Notes: a model not told the origin generated them from the sequence alone. Positions 36,865 through 45,305 are shown, counted from the stretch's first letter. The stretch is 64,000 bases of DNA from Bacteroidota bacterium (GCA_018267475.1 JAFDYI010000004.1:1-64000); one strand, 5' to 3'. Made by a program: numbers and translations.

Positions 36865-38334
36865 ATGATAAAAAAAACGACATATCATTTTGTTTTGGTA
36901 CTAACATTAAACCTTATGTTAGGAGGAATTTTTTTAATGTCTTCTTGCAAAAAATATACAGAACCCAGCCCGGTGCCCCCTCCTGTTGGGCCTACCGTTA
37001 CCATACAACAGTTGCGTGCCATGTATATGGGTATGAACATTTCTTTTAATACCAATACTATTTTAAACGCGGTAGTTACTTGTGATGAGTCGTCGGGTAA
37101 TTTATATAAGCAAGTATATATACGCGATAATTCCGGGGCATACAGCGCTACGCATAATTATGGCGCCATTTCGGTTAAGTTTTTGCAATCTACCCAGGGG
37201 TTTTTAATAACAGGAGATTCTATTGCTATTAACCTAAACGGCTGCACTCTTGATAAATCGGGCGGGGGGTCTTTGCAGATAGATTCGGTAGTAGCTACCA
37301 AACAAGGGCAGATTACCCATTTGGGTTTGGCAAAGGTGGTACCACAACCTATTGTAGCGAGTATTGCACAAATAGATACGTTCGTAAATCAAGCAGGAGG
37401 CGGATTTATTTATGATGGCCAATTAGTACAACTTAATAATGTAGAGTTTATACCCAGCAACGTAGGCACCACGTACGCAGTACCACAAGCCCCACCGGCA
37501 CCGCCACAAAGCATCAATAAGTACATTAATGATTTTGCAGGAAATACATTGGTGGCGTACAACAGCGGTTATGCTAATTTTGCGGGACAAACCATTCCTG
37601 CAGCCAGCGGTACCCTTACCGGAGTAGCGAACCTTTATACCACCATGCAGTTTCTTATTCGTTCGTATGCCGATGTGCAGTTAAGTAACCCGTATCAGTC
37701 TATTATGTATGATGTTATTGGCCCGGCCGCAGCTCCTACCATATTCCCCCCTTTTATGTATCAGCCTCTAGCAAAAAACCAATCGGCAGTTATGGCCGGG
37801 TGGACCAACCTAGCCTACCAAGGTTCTATATTATGGCAAGGTGCCCAAACCGGGAGCCCCAATACTTCTAACGGAAACCCTCCCTATTGGATATACCACC
37901 CATCAAGTTCCAACTACCAAACCAGCGATCAAGTAAACGATATGTGGCTTATATCCCCTCCTATAAAAGATTACGGCGCTACCCCTACTAAATATATTGA
38001 TTTTTCTACCGCTGTACTCTATGGCACACCCAAGTGTTTATTAAGTGTATGGGTTTCTCGCAGTTTTGATGGAGTGCATCTTATTCCCTCTCAATGGACC
38101 AATATCTCTGCATTTTTTCCCGGCATTAGCACCACCAGTAGTTCAGGTGCAACCCCCTCTTTTAAATATGCGCATAGCGCCATAAGTCAGGTATATACTC
38201 CGGTTCCTATACCTATTACTATTAGCGGAAGCAGCCCTACTTTTTATCTTGCTTTTAGATACAGGAGCAACGTTAATTATAGCGACTCTACCGGAAGCAC
38301 CTATTTATTAGGCGCCTTAACCCTTCATAATTAA
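36865..38334 (+). CDS. DUF5689 and choice-of-anchor-J lipoprotein (second copy)
   Basis: This 489-residue lipoprotein has its lipobox cysteine at residue 28 (LMSSCKK). It shares the same layout as the preceding gene: a DUF5689-like domain (VYIRDNSGAYS and IAINLNGCTLDKSGGGSLQIDS), then a choice-of-anchor-J domain (MWLISPPIKDYG and FYLAFRYRSN). The two diverge widely in the anchor-J part, so the duplication is old and the ligands may differ. It lies 7 bp after its paralogue. Confidence 0.82.
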   Translation: MIKKTTYHFVLVLTLNLMLGGIFLMSSCKKYTEPSPVPPPVGPTVTIQQLRAMYMGMNISFNTNTILNAVVTCDESSGNLYKQVYIRDNSGAYSATHNYGAISVKFLQSTQGFLITGDSIAINLNGCTLDKSGGGSLQIDSVVATKQGQITHLGLAKVVPQPIVASIAQIDTFVNQAGGGFIYDGQLVQLNNVEFIPSNVGTTYAVPQAPPAPPQSINKYINDFAGNTLVAYNSGYANFAGQTIPAASGTLTGVANLYTTMQFLIRSYADVQLSNPYQSIMYDVIGPAAAPTIFPPFMYQPLAKNQSAVMAGWTNLAYQGSILWQGAQTGSPNTSNGNPPYWIYHPSSSNYQTSDQVNDMWLISPPIKDYGATPTKYIDFSTAVLYGTPKCLLSVWVSRSFDGVHLIPSQWTNISAFFPGISTTSSSGATPSFKYAHSAISQVYTPVPIPITISGSSPTFYLAFRYRSNVNYSDSTGSTYLLGALTLHN

Positions 38335-38377
38335 AAAACAGCAACACAATAAATAAAAACCAAAAAATCAATTCAAC

Positions 38378-39910
38378 ATGAAAACAAAACTCTTACAAGC
38401 AAGCATGATAGCATTTGTAGCCATGACTATAAATGTATCGGCACAAGCCCCTTTAGGGCCGGCCATTATTACCGATGGCTTTGAAAACTGGACAGGCAGT
38501 AACCCTAACAATTGGATGGCAGCCCCTGCCAACACTATTGCAACCACCTCGGTAAGCAGTGTGGCGCAAGTTGCCAGCAGCTCAACTAACACACCTCAAT
38601 CGGGGAGCTATTCATGCAAACTCATTAACAGCTCTTCTTCGTATTCAACCGGTATTATGGCTTATGCCCCTACTACGGTTACGGCTTCTCCGGTAGCGTA
38701 TCAAATATCGTATTTTGCTCGCGGAAAAGGCACCATTGCTTGTGAAGTAACCGATGGAAGCGCCGCTACTTCTTCTACACATTACGCTGCCGCTAATGGG
38801 CAAGCGGTAAACGGTAAAGGATGGCATCATTATTTTCAAACCGTTATTGCACCTACGGCTACTAACAACGCCCAGTTTTGCCTAAAAGTAAAAAGCACCG
38901 GCACCTATACCTCTTCAGGAGGGGTAAGCATACAGGGTATAGATGTAGATAGTTTTGTAGTACGCCCTTATGTACCCATTAACGCATCGTTATATCAAAT
39001 ACAATATACCACCGCCAGCAATGGCAATTCTCCTTTTTTTGGACAATATGTGGGCAAAACAGGTGGTATTGTTACGGCAAAAGTATTGAGCAGCAGCAGC
39101 ACCTCTTCAGCACCGGCTTATAGCGGCTATTACATTCAAACAACAGGTGCCAGCGACTGGGCAGCTCTTTTGGTATTTGATCAAACAAACTCGCCAAACG
39201 TAGGCGATAGCGTTACTATGATGGGCGCCGTAGATGAGTATTTTGGTATGACGGAATTGGTACAGGTAAGCAACTTTACTGCTATGGCTAGCGGACACAC
39301 TATTTCCCCTACTTTAGTTACTTCGCAAACGGTGGCACAAGAATCGTATGAGAGCTTTTTAGTAGGCATTCAAGCAGCTACGGTAAATACCTATAGCGCC
39401 AACTATGGACAAGCCACTATGACAGATGCATCGGCTGTGCCTTGTATGTTGGATTTAAAAAATAATTTCTACCCGCCTAATGGCACGGCTACCAGTGGTT
39501 CTTCAGGCAACCCGGGGTATAACGTGTCTTCGTACGTAGGTACCAGCACCGATTTTTGTGTATCGGGCAATGTAAACTATGAGTTTAATGCCTATAATAT
39601 CGTACCGCGCGACTCGGCCGACATCGTAAAAAATTGCACCACGCTTACCGGTATTGCAAGTCATAGTAATACGCTGCAAGCTTCTATGTACCCCAACCCG
39701 GTGGCTAATCAGTTGATGATTAACCTTCCTTTTGAGGCGCACCAGGTGTCGGTATCGTTTACAGATATGTTAGGAAAAGAAGTATTATCCGTAGTAGGCC
39801 TTTCAGGTCATAACGTGAGCATAAACAACATGAACATTCCTGCCGGCGTATATGTAATAAAAATTACGGCTGATAACCAAACACAAATAGCTAAAATAGT
39901 AAAACAATAA
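38378..39910 (+). CDS. T9SS-exported protein with OB-fold-like middle domain
   Basis: This secreted protein of 510 residues has a signal peptide (to about NVSAQA) and a C-terminal T9SS type A sorting domain (about 435-510, SMYPNPVANQLMINL ending IAKIVKQ). The N-terminal part resembles a carbohydrate-binding or anchor-type jelly roll (ITDGFENWTG and GSYSCKLINSSSS). The middle (about 205-420) resembles the DUF5689/OB-fold arrangement (VGDSVTMMGAVDEYFGMTEL). It follows the two DUF5689 lipoproteins and ends at a strong terminator, so it probably belongs to the same system as its outermost component. Confidence 0.82.
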   Translation: MKTKLLQASMIAFVAMTINVSAQAPLGPAIITDGFENWTGSNPNNWMAAPANTIATTSVSSVAQVASSSTNTPQSGSYSCKLINSSSSYSTGIMAYAPTTVTASPVAYQISYFARGKGTIACEVTDGSAATSSTHYAAANGQAVNGKGWHHYFQTVIAPTATNNAQFCLKVKSTGTYTSSGGVSIQGIDVDSFVVRPYVPINASLYQIQYTTASNGNSPFFGQYVGKTGGIVTAKVLSSSSTSSAPAYSGYYIQTTGASDWAALLVFDQTNSPNVGDSVTMMGAVDEYFGMTELVQVSNFTAMASGHTISPTLVTSQTVAQESYESFLVGIQAATVNTYSANYGQATMTDASAVPCMLDLKNNFYPPNGTATSGSSGNPGYNVSSYVGTSTDFCVSGNVNYEFNAYNIVPRDSADIVKNCTTLTGIASHSNTLQASMYPNPVANQLMINLPFEAHQVSVSFTDMLGKEVLSVVGLSGHNVSINNMNIPAGVYVIKITADNQTQIAKIVKQ

Positions 39911-39933
39911 GCGCGCATGCATTATTAAAGGAA

Positions 39934-39968
39934 AAGAGGCTGTCTTTGAAAAGGCGGCCTCTTTTTTT
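39934..39968. terminator. Bidirectional Rho-independent terminator
   Basis: A 14-bp stem with two G-U pairs (arms 39934-39947 and 39950-39963) is followed by seven T on the plus strand; the minus strand also has a T-rich tail. It separates the convergent TonB operon and redox operon. Confidence 0.85.
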
Positions 39969-39992
39969 ATGAGGAAAATTAAAATGGGAATG

Positions 39993-40967
39993 TTACCAAT
40001 TTGATTGGCTTTTTCGCCCAATAGCAAACACACGGGTAATGTTGAAACCAATGCGCACCCCCGATGCTTTCCAACTGGTGCTGGTAGTCATTAGGTAGCT
40101 GTTTTCCATAATGCCAAAGGAGTTAGTGGCAAACAACTGAAATACATGCCCTCCCGTTTCTATTTCCCATCCAATACCCATAGAATTGTAGTATTGGCTT
40201 CCTGCCGAAGCATAATTCGTATTTAAACGATAAGCGTACTCAAAAATAATGGCTTGTCGTCTATTAAACTTAGCCCGCACCACACCTGTTAGCGCCCAAC
40301 AATCGTTTTTGGCTAAATGATACATATATTTCGAGTCGTAATTAGGAGTATTGCCATCTACCAAATTGTAATGTACCCAAGCGGGCGCCACTTGTAGAGA
40401 CAGCCAAGGGGTAACCTTGCAGGCAATAATAATTTCGTTTACGTACGAAAGCCGGTCGGCTACCTTGCGGTAATACTCTACCGGAACCCCTGCGTTTTGC
40501 ATGGTAAAAGTATGGTACACCCCCCCGAAGTAGGTAACGGTAAAAGGAAAGCCGTGTTTTACTTGTCTAAATAGTTTTATCTTCACAAAAGCTTCCGCCG
40601 TTTTATTTTCTATGCAACGAGATATGCCCACCATCCAGCGCCCTGTGTGGCTGTATTCCAAACTGAGCATTAAGTTAGCCGGCCCGTCAATACCCCAAGC
40701 GTTGTTAGCCCCTGAATTTAAGCGGTCAAAACGATGCGAGATGCGAAAATCCAAACAACGTTTACCTAATACTTCGGCGGTGTGAAAATTAATGTTTCGG
40801 GTGGACTTAAACGTGCCGGTTACAAACTCTTTTTCCTTTTTAGCGGGAGGTGTTTCTACTAAGCTAAGCAAATCAGGGGTTTTGCTTGTGTCTTGTGTTT
40901 TTTGTGCTTGTGCAAAATAGTTACCAGTTAAAAATAAAAAACAAAAAACGTATTTTTTAGTACTCAT
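39993..40967 (-). CDS. DUF5777-type beta-barrel outer membrane protein
   Basis: This 324-residue exported protein has a signal peptide (to FAQAQ). Alternating strands are typical of an outer-membrane barrel (FRISHRFDRLNSGANNAWGIDGPANLMLSLEY, given here as a span rather than a motif, at about 70-105), and the C-terminus is positively charged. The match to the DUF5777 family is by pattern. It lies 21 bp after a cytochrome-like lipoprotein and is probably in the same operon, which suggests a porin-like role for electron or small-molecule transfer across the outer membrane. That role is an inference. Confidence 0.78.
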   Translation of the reverse strand: MSTKKYVFCFLFLTGNYFAQAQKTQDTSKTPDLLSLVETPPAKKEKEFVTGTFKSTRNINFHTAEVLGKRCLDFRISHRFDRLNSGANNAWGIDGPANLMLSLEYSHTGRWMVGISRCIENKTAEAFVKIKLFRQVKHGFPFTVTYFGGVYHTFTMQNAGVPVEYYRKVADRLSYVNEIIIACKVTPWLSLQVAPAWVHYNLVDGNTPNYDSKYMYHLAKNDCWALTGVVRAKFNRRQAIIFEYAYRLNTNYASAGSQYYNSMGIGWEIETGGHVFQLFATNSFGIMENSYLMTTSTSWKASGVRIGFNITRVFAIGRKSQSNW

Positions 40968-40988
40968 GTGATTTTCTTGTTAGGGTGC

Positions 40989-41396
40989 TTAGTTGTTTTT
41001 TGAACCTTGATCCATCCATCGTATTATTTTGTTGATGGTGCATGGGTCCATTTTTGAGGCGCCCTTAGGCATTGTGTGCAATGCGTTGGGTGCCCAGGTA
41101 ATATCTAAATATACGTTATTGGTGCTATCGGCGCTGGTGTTGCCCGCAAAATGCTGATAAGAAGAAAAATTACTACCCAAGCCGCCGCTACCATGGCAAC
41201 TGGCGGCCTGTGTGCCCGATATGCCGCAGTTGGTGGTGAGTATGGGTACAATATCGCGCGAGTACGATACCGAATCGGGGAGTATGCAGGGGGGAGGAGT
41301 AGCAGCTACGGGGTTCATGGTTTCCCAGTTGTGGTAATAACAAGAACCCAAAATCAAGCATAAAACGATTGTTAATACAAAAGAGGTTTTTTTCAT
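40989..41396 (-). CDS. Cytochrome c-like lipoprotein with CX9CH site
   Basis: This 135-residue lipoprotein has its lipobox cysteine at residue 19 (LILGSC). It has the fold pattern of small Bacteroidota cytochrome c lipoproteins: DIVPILTTNC at 48-57, SCHG at 66-69, a methionine in HTMPKG as possible distal ligand, and WMDQGSKNN at the end. The spacing C57 to C67-H68 is CX9CH rather than CXXCH. Haem attachment is therefore uncertain; the extra residues may form a loop or the heme may be lost. It lies in an operon with the DUF5777 barrel. Confidence 0.75.
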   Translation of the reverse strand: MKKTSFVLTIVLCLILGSCYYHNWETMNPVAATPPPCILPDSVSYSRDIVPILTTNCGISGTQAASCHGSGGLGSNFSSYQHFAGNTSADSTNNVYLDITWAPNALHTMPKGASKMDPCTINKIIRWMDQGSKNN

Positions 41397-41430
41397 CGAC
41401 TATACGAAAGTAGGTGCGAAGGTACAAAAT

Positions 41431-42267
41431 TTAAAACACGATTAATTTTTCGGTGCTTACCTGTTGGTTTACAAACAAGCGCACAAAGTAAGCGCCTTTA
41501 GCTAAAGAGGCAGGCAGGCTTACATTCATGCTTTGCTTGCCAGCGTTTTGTGTTTGGTTTAATAATTCGGTAATTAATTCTCCATTCAAATTATATAGCT
41601 TTACCGACACCTCGGCTTTTTCTATTAAATGGTAGCTAACCGTAAAGTTGCCGGCGCTGGGGTTAGGAAATACAGAAAGCTGGGTTGTGTTGGCTTGCTG
41701 GTAGTTTTCTATACCCGCAGAAGAGGTGGGTGTAAGTGTATAAGCCAAATCTACTACTTGGTCGCCATTATCGGTGCCATCGCCATTAGCGCCTAACACC
41801 GCAGCGTATAAATAGGCGGTGCCACTGGCAGGTGCTACCCAGGTATATTGAGCGCTAGCACTAGATGCTATAGGCGCCCTATGCATGATATTAGTGGGCG
41901 TACTCCCACTTTTACAATTAGAAGAAAGCGCGGCCATAGTACCCGCATTACCTGCTGAGGTAGCGCTGGTAGAGTTAAGCGTTTCTACATCTAAACCAAA
42001 ATAGGGATAACCGCTTTGAGTAACCGTAATGGTATAAGTGGTGCCCGGCACATAGGTTAAATTAGTGCCGCTGCCGCCAAAGGCAGGGCTAGCAACTAAA
42101 TTAGCATTAGGGATACTGGCTCCACCCCCGTGGCAATTAGAGCAATCGCTTCCGTCGTAAGGAGATCCGGTTTCAAAGGCGATGCCTGTTGGGTGCAACA
42201 TAGTAAATCCGGTAGCTAAAGCTACAACGCCTGCTCCGAGGGCAAAAATTAGAAGATTTTTTTTCAT
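41431..42267 (-). CDS. Choice-of-anchor-V (Reeler-like) cytochrome with T9SS tail
   Basis: This exported protein of 278 residues has an N-terminal signal or membrane segment (about 1-25). A CXXCH haem-binding site CSNCH lies at residues 42-46. A Reeler-like choice-of-anchor-V beta-sandwich spans about 50-185. The T9SS type A sorting domain spans about 198-278 (VFPNPSAGNF ending STEKLIVF). It is therefore probably a surface-exposed c-type cytochrome. It heads the minus-strand arm, 34 bp before the lipoprotein gene, and faces the Rieske gene across a 201-bp regulatory region. Confidence 0.82.
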   Translation of the reverse strand: MKKNLLIFALGAGVVALATGFTMLHPTGIAFETGSPYDGSDCSNCHGGGASIPNANLVASPAFGGSGTNLTYVPGTTYTITVTQSGYPYFGLDVETLNSTSATSAGNAGTMAALSSNCKSGSTPTNIMHRAPIASSASAQYTWVAPASGTAYLYAAVLGANGDGTDNGDQVVDLAYTLTPTSSAGIENYQQANTTQLSVFPNPSAGNFTVSYHLIEKAEVSVKLYNLNGELITELLNQTQNAGKQSMNVSLPASLAKGAYFVRLFVNQQVSTEKLIVF

Positions 42268-42317
42268 AGTTTCATTTTTTTAATAAAACAACCTTAGCTT
42301 GTTTATTACCTACCAAC

Positions 42318-42325
42318 CAAAGTTA
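42318..42325 (-). promoter_or_regulatory. Putative -7 promoter of the cytochrome arm
   Basis: TAACTTTG on the minus strand matches TAnnTTTG, 50 nt before the ATG at 42267. Confidence 0.5.
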
Positions 42326-42368
42326 TTTTGCGGTTAATTATTAAATTAGGGCGACAAAATTAAGAATA

Positions 42369-42436
42369 CATCCTGAAAACATTCTGAAGTTTTGCATAAA
42401 AAAAATAAGTATTTTCTTCAGAATGTCTTCAGAATT
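42369..42436. promoter_or_regulatory. Symmetric four-site operator-like array
   Basis: Two direct repeats with an 11-bp step (CATCCTGAAA at 42369, CATTCTGAAG at 42380) are mirrored by two inverted copies with the same step (CTTCAGAATG at 42416, CTTCAGAATT at 42427). The inner pair forms an 11-bp perfect inverted repeat (ACATTCTGAAG with CTTCAGAATGT). The 11-bp phasing places all half sites on one helix face, as for OmpR/PhoB-type regulators. It lies between the two divergent promoters. Confidence 0.65.
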
Positions 42437-42443
42437 GAAATGG

Positions 42444-42451
42444 TATCTTTG
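42444..42451 (+). promoter_or_regulatory. Putative -7 promoter of the Rieske gene
   Basis: TATCTTTG is a perfect TAnnTTTG element 17 nt before the ATG at 42469, beginning 7 bp after the rightmost operator-like repeat. Confidence 0.6.
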
Positions 42452-42468
42452 CAGAAAATAGTTTAAAA

Positions 42469-42891
42469 ATGGAAATAAAAACCATAAGCAGAGAAGAGTT
42501 TTTGCGGCAGGTAGGGGTGGGAGCCGCTTTTTTGCTAATAGCTTCTTGTGCAGGCTCTTGCGTAAAAACATCGAATTCATCTTCTTCAAGCTCTTCCGTT
42601 GATATGATTATTAATGTATCATCAGGGCCATTATCGCAAAATGGAGGCTCACTTATTCAGAGTGGGGTTATTATAGCGCGTACCAATTCAGGAACCTTTA
42701 TAGCGGTAGCGGCTACTTGTACCCACCAGGGCGGCACACTGGGCTACCAGGCAAATACTAATGAGTTTGTGTGCCCTGTACACGGCGCCATTTTTAACGC
42801 AAGCGGCAGCGTGGTGCAAGGCCCCGCTAACACGGCTTTACAAAAATACAATACATCTCTTTCGGGCACTTCGCTTCGGGTATATTCATAA
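42469..42891 (+). CDS. Rieske 2Fe-2S lipoprotein
   Basis: This small periplasmic electron-transfer lipoprotein has 140 residues. The lipobox is LLIASC (cysteine 27). The Rieske ligands are C83 and H85 in CTHQGG and C101 and H104 in CPVHG. The disulfide cysteines of the bc1-type Rieske proteins (CTHLGC) are absent, which usually lowers the redox potential. There is no cytochrome b beside it, so it is not part of a bc1 complex here. It is followed by a YceI gene 35 bp later in the same orientation. Confidence 0.9.
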   Translation: MEIKTISREEFLRQVGVGAAFLLIASCAGSCVKTSNSSSSSSSVDMIINVSSGPLSQNGGSLIQSGVIIARTNSGTFIAVAATCTHQGGTLGYQANTNEFVCPVHGAIFNASGSVVQGPANTALQKYNTSLSGTSLRVYS

Positions 42892-42926
42892 AAAAACATC
42901 TTTATATAAAAACAAACATTATCTAT

Positions 42927-43472
42927 ATGAAAAATCGGTTCTTTATTGTGATTTCATTATTGATGCTAAACAGCATGTCGGCACAGATTTATGTAGGTAA
43001 AACCTGCTTAGTACATTTTTTTTCTAAAACAGATATGAAAGATATAGAAGCCGGCAATACGATAGCAAAACCCGTGTTTGATGCCGCTTCAGGAAACTTT
43101 CAGGTGCGCATACAAAATACAGCCTTTAAGTTTGAGTCTTCTTTTATGCAAGAGCATTTTAATGAAAACTACATGGAGTCGGATAAGTATCCGTTCGCCA
43201 CTTTTAAAGGAAAAATAAATGAAAAAATAGATTACACCAAAAATGGCGAAAGTAAAGTAAGTTGCACCGGCACCATGGATATGCACGGCGTTACACAAAC
43301 CATTACTACGGAAGGTACGCTTACCGTAAAAGACGGAACGATTATAATGGTTTCTAAATTTAAAATAAAGCCGGCCGACTACAAAATAAAAGTACCCTCG
43401 CTATACGTAAAAGAAATTGCTGAGGTAATAGATGTGGATATAAGCGCCACCTTAGAGCCTTACAAAAAATAA
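42927..43472 (+). CDS. YceI-family periplasmic protein
   Basis: This exported lipocalin-like protein of 181 residues has a signal peptide (to NSMSAQ). It has YceI features such as MESDKYPFATFKG and GTMDMHGVTQTIT. Family members bind polyisoprenoid compounds and are thought to act near quinone metabolism. Coexpression with the Rieske lipoprotein suggests a role in handling a quinone-like or hydrophobic cofactor in the envelope. The start ATG at 42927 fits the signal peptide. Confidence 0.9.
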   Translation: MKNRFFIVISLLMLNSMSAQIYVGKTCLVHFFSKTDMKDIEAGNTIAKPVFDAASGNFQVRIQNTAFKFESSFMQEHFNENYMESDKYPFATFKGKINEKIDYTKNGESKVSCTGTMDMHGVTQTITTEGTLTVKDGTIIMVSKFKIKPADYKIKVPSLYVKEIAEVIDVDISATLEPYKK

Positions 43473-43492
43473 AAGTACTATTATAATTTTTG

Positions 43493-43500
43493 TACTTTTG
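43493..43500 (+). promoter_or_regulatory. Putative -7 promoter of lpd
   Basis: TACTTTTG, a perfect TAnnTTTG element, is 37 nt before the lpd ATG. Confidence 0.55.
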
Positions 43501-43537
43501 TACGCCTTAATTACATAAGGTATTTAATATAAAAAGT

Positions 43538-44944
43538 ATGGAAAAATTTGATGTTACTGTAATTGGCTCCGGCCCCGGAGGATACGTAGCCGCTATTCGT
43601 TGTGCCCAATTGGGTATGAAAACCGCTTTGATAGAAAAATACGCGTCGCTGGGCGGCACCTGCCTTAACGTAGGCTGCATTCCTTCTAAAGCTTTGTTAG
43701 ATACGACCGAACATTATCACAAAGCCCTGCATGATTTTGAAGAACACGGCATAGAGCTGAAAAGTCTAAAAGCCAATTTACCTAAAATGATTGAACGCAA
43801 GCGTGGAGTGGTAAAACAAACGGTAGCAGGTATCGACTATTTAATGAAAAAAAATAAAATTACCGTCTATACAGGCACCGGCTCTTTTTCCGATAAAACA
43901 CATATTGATATTGTTAAAGCCGACGGCAGTAAAGAACAAATAGAAAGCGTTAAAACCATTATTGCCACTGGTTCCAAACCGTCTTCCTTACCCGGCATAG
44001 AAATAGATAAAAAGCGGGTTATCACTTCTACCGAAGCTTTAGAACTGCAAGAAATACCTAAACACCTCATCATAATTGGAGGCGGTGTAATAGGGCTTGA
44101 ACTAGGTTCGGTATATGCCCGTTTGGGCGCTAAGGTAAGCGTGGTAGAATTTATGGATAGCATTATTGCTACTATGGATAGGGGCTTAGGGAAAGAGTTG
44201 CAACGCGTGCTAAAAAAAGAATTAGGGTTTGAATTTTATTTAAAACATAAAGTTACCGGAGTTTCAGCCAAAGCAAAAGAAGTAACGGTGGCTGCTGATA
44301 ATGCCAACGGAGAAAAAATAGAACTAAAAGGCGATTACTGCCTAGTATCTGTGGGGCGCAAACCCTACACCGAAAACCTGAGCTTAGATAAGGCCGGCGT
44401 AAAAGTAGATAGCCGTGGGCGCATAGAAACCGACGAGCACTTACGAACTAACGTAGAAAATATTTATGCCATTGGCGATGTAATAAAAGGCGCCATGCTA
44501 GCACATAAAGCCGAAGAAGAAGCGGTATTTGTAGCCGAAAGCCTTGCTGGACAAAAACCCCACATCAATTATAATTTAATACCGGGTGTAGTTTATACTT
44601 GGCCTGAAGTAGCCAGCGTGGGTTATACCGAAGAGCAATTAAAAGAGCAAGGTAAAAAATACAAAGTAGGCTCTTTTCCTTTTAAAGCCAGTGGGCGAGC
44701 CCGTGCCAGTATGGATACCGACGGCTTTGTGAAAATTTTGGCCGACGAAGCTACCGATGAAATTTTAGGCGTACACATGATTGGCCCACGCGCTGCCGAC
44801 ATGATTGCTGAAGGGGTAGTAGCTATGGAGTACCGTGCCAGTGCCGAAGATATTGCACGCATGAGCCATGCCCATCCTACCTTTACAGAAAATATGAAAG
44901 AGGCCGCGCTAGATGCTACTGCAAAACGCCCCATTCATCTGTAA
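43538..44944 (+). CDS. lpd: Dihydrolipoyl dehydrogenase
   Basis: This flavoprotein is the E3 subunit of 2-oxoacid dehydrogenase complexes, reoxidising dihydrolipoamide with NAD. The FAD motif is GSGPGGYVAA (10-19), the redox-active pair is C42 and C47 in GGTCLNVGC, the NAD motif is GGGVIGLELGSVYARLG, and the catalytic His-Glu pair is in HAHPTFTE near the C-terminus. The 468-residue length is normal. It sits apart from E1 and E2 genes. A small TPR gene follows 9 bp later. Confidence 0.96.
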   Translation: MEKFDVTVIGSGPGGYVAAIRCAQLGMKTALIEKYASLGGTCLNVGCIPSKALLDTTEHYHKALHDFEEHGIELKSLKANLPKMIERKRGVVKQTVAGIDYLMKKNKITVYTGTGSFSDKTHIDIVKADGSKEQIESVKTIIATGSKPSSLPGIEIDKKRVITSTEALELQEIPKHLIIIGGGVIGLELGSVYARLGAKVSVVEFMDSIIATMDRGLGKELQRVLKKELGFEFYLKHKVTGVSAKAKEVTVAADNANGEKIELKGDYCLVSVGRKPYTENLSLDKAGVKVDSRGRIETDEHLRTNVENIYAIGDVIKGAMLAHKAEEEAVFVAESLAGQKPHINYNLIPGVVYTWPEVASVGYTEEQLKEQGKKYKVGSFPFKASGRARASMDTDGFVKILADEATDEILGVHMIGPRAADMIAEGVVAMEYRASAEDIARMSHAHPTFTENMKEAALDATAKRPIHL

Positions 44945-44953
44945 AAACACTTG

Positions 44954-45271
44954 ATGAACACTTTGCGTTTAGAACAGCTAAAGCAATTGCTGATACAAGA
45001 ACCTGATGACGTATTTTTGCAATATGCCATAGCTATGGAATATGTAGCCGCTAATGAAATAAAACAGGCCTTACAGCATCTGCAACAACTTTTACAAAAT
45101 CATAAAGAATACGTGCCTGCTTATTATCAAATGGGTAAATGCTACGAAGCTACGCAACACATTGAAGAAGCAAAAAAAGCGTATCAACAGGGTTTGGAGT
45201 GGGCTAGTAAGCAAGAAAAAATAAAAATCATCAACGAGTTTAAAGAAGCCTTGTTTTTATTAGAGGAATAA
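44954..45271 (+). CDS. Small TPR protein
   Basis: This cytoplasmic protein of about 105 residues contains two to three tetratricopeptide-like helical pairs (VFLQYAIAMEYVAANEIKQA, then VPAYYQMGKCYEATQHIEEA). TPR repeats mediate protein contacts; no catalytic motif is visible. The ATG at 44954 was chosen over a TTG directly before it. It lies 9 bp after lpd and is probably cotranscribed with it. Confidence 0.82.
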   Translation: MNTLRLEQLKQLLIQEPDDVFLQYAIAMEYVAANEIKQALQHLQQLLQNHKEYVPAYYQMGKCYEATQHIEEAKKAYQQGLEWASKQEKIKIINEFKEALFLLEE

Positions 45272-45293
45272 AAACAAGACTGTTTCTTTTTTT
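45272..45293 (+). terminator. Possible weak terminator after lpd operon
   Basis: A short AAACA-AGAC-TGTTT hairpin followed by C and eight T lies directly after the TPR stop. The stem is only five AT-rich pairs. Confidence 0.35.
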
Positions 45294-45305
45294 TGCATTC
45301 CTTTT

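Noticed and set aside
42469-42891. Rieske subunit of a bc1 or alternative complex III
   Set aside because: No cytochrome b or other complex genes are near and the disulfide cysteines are absent.
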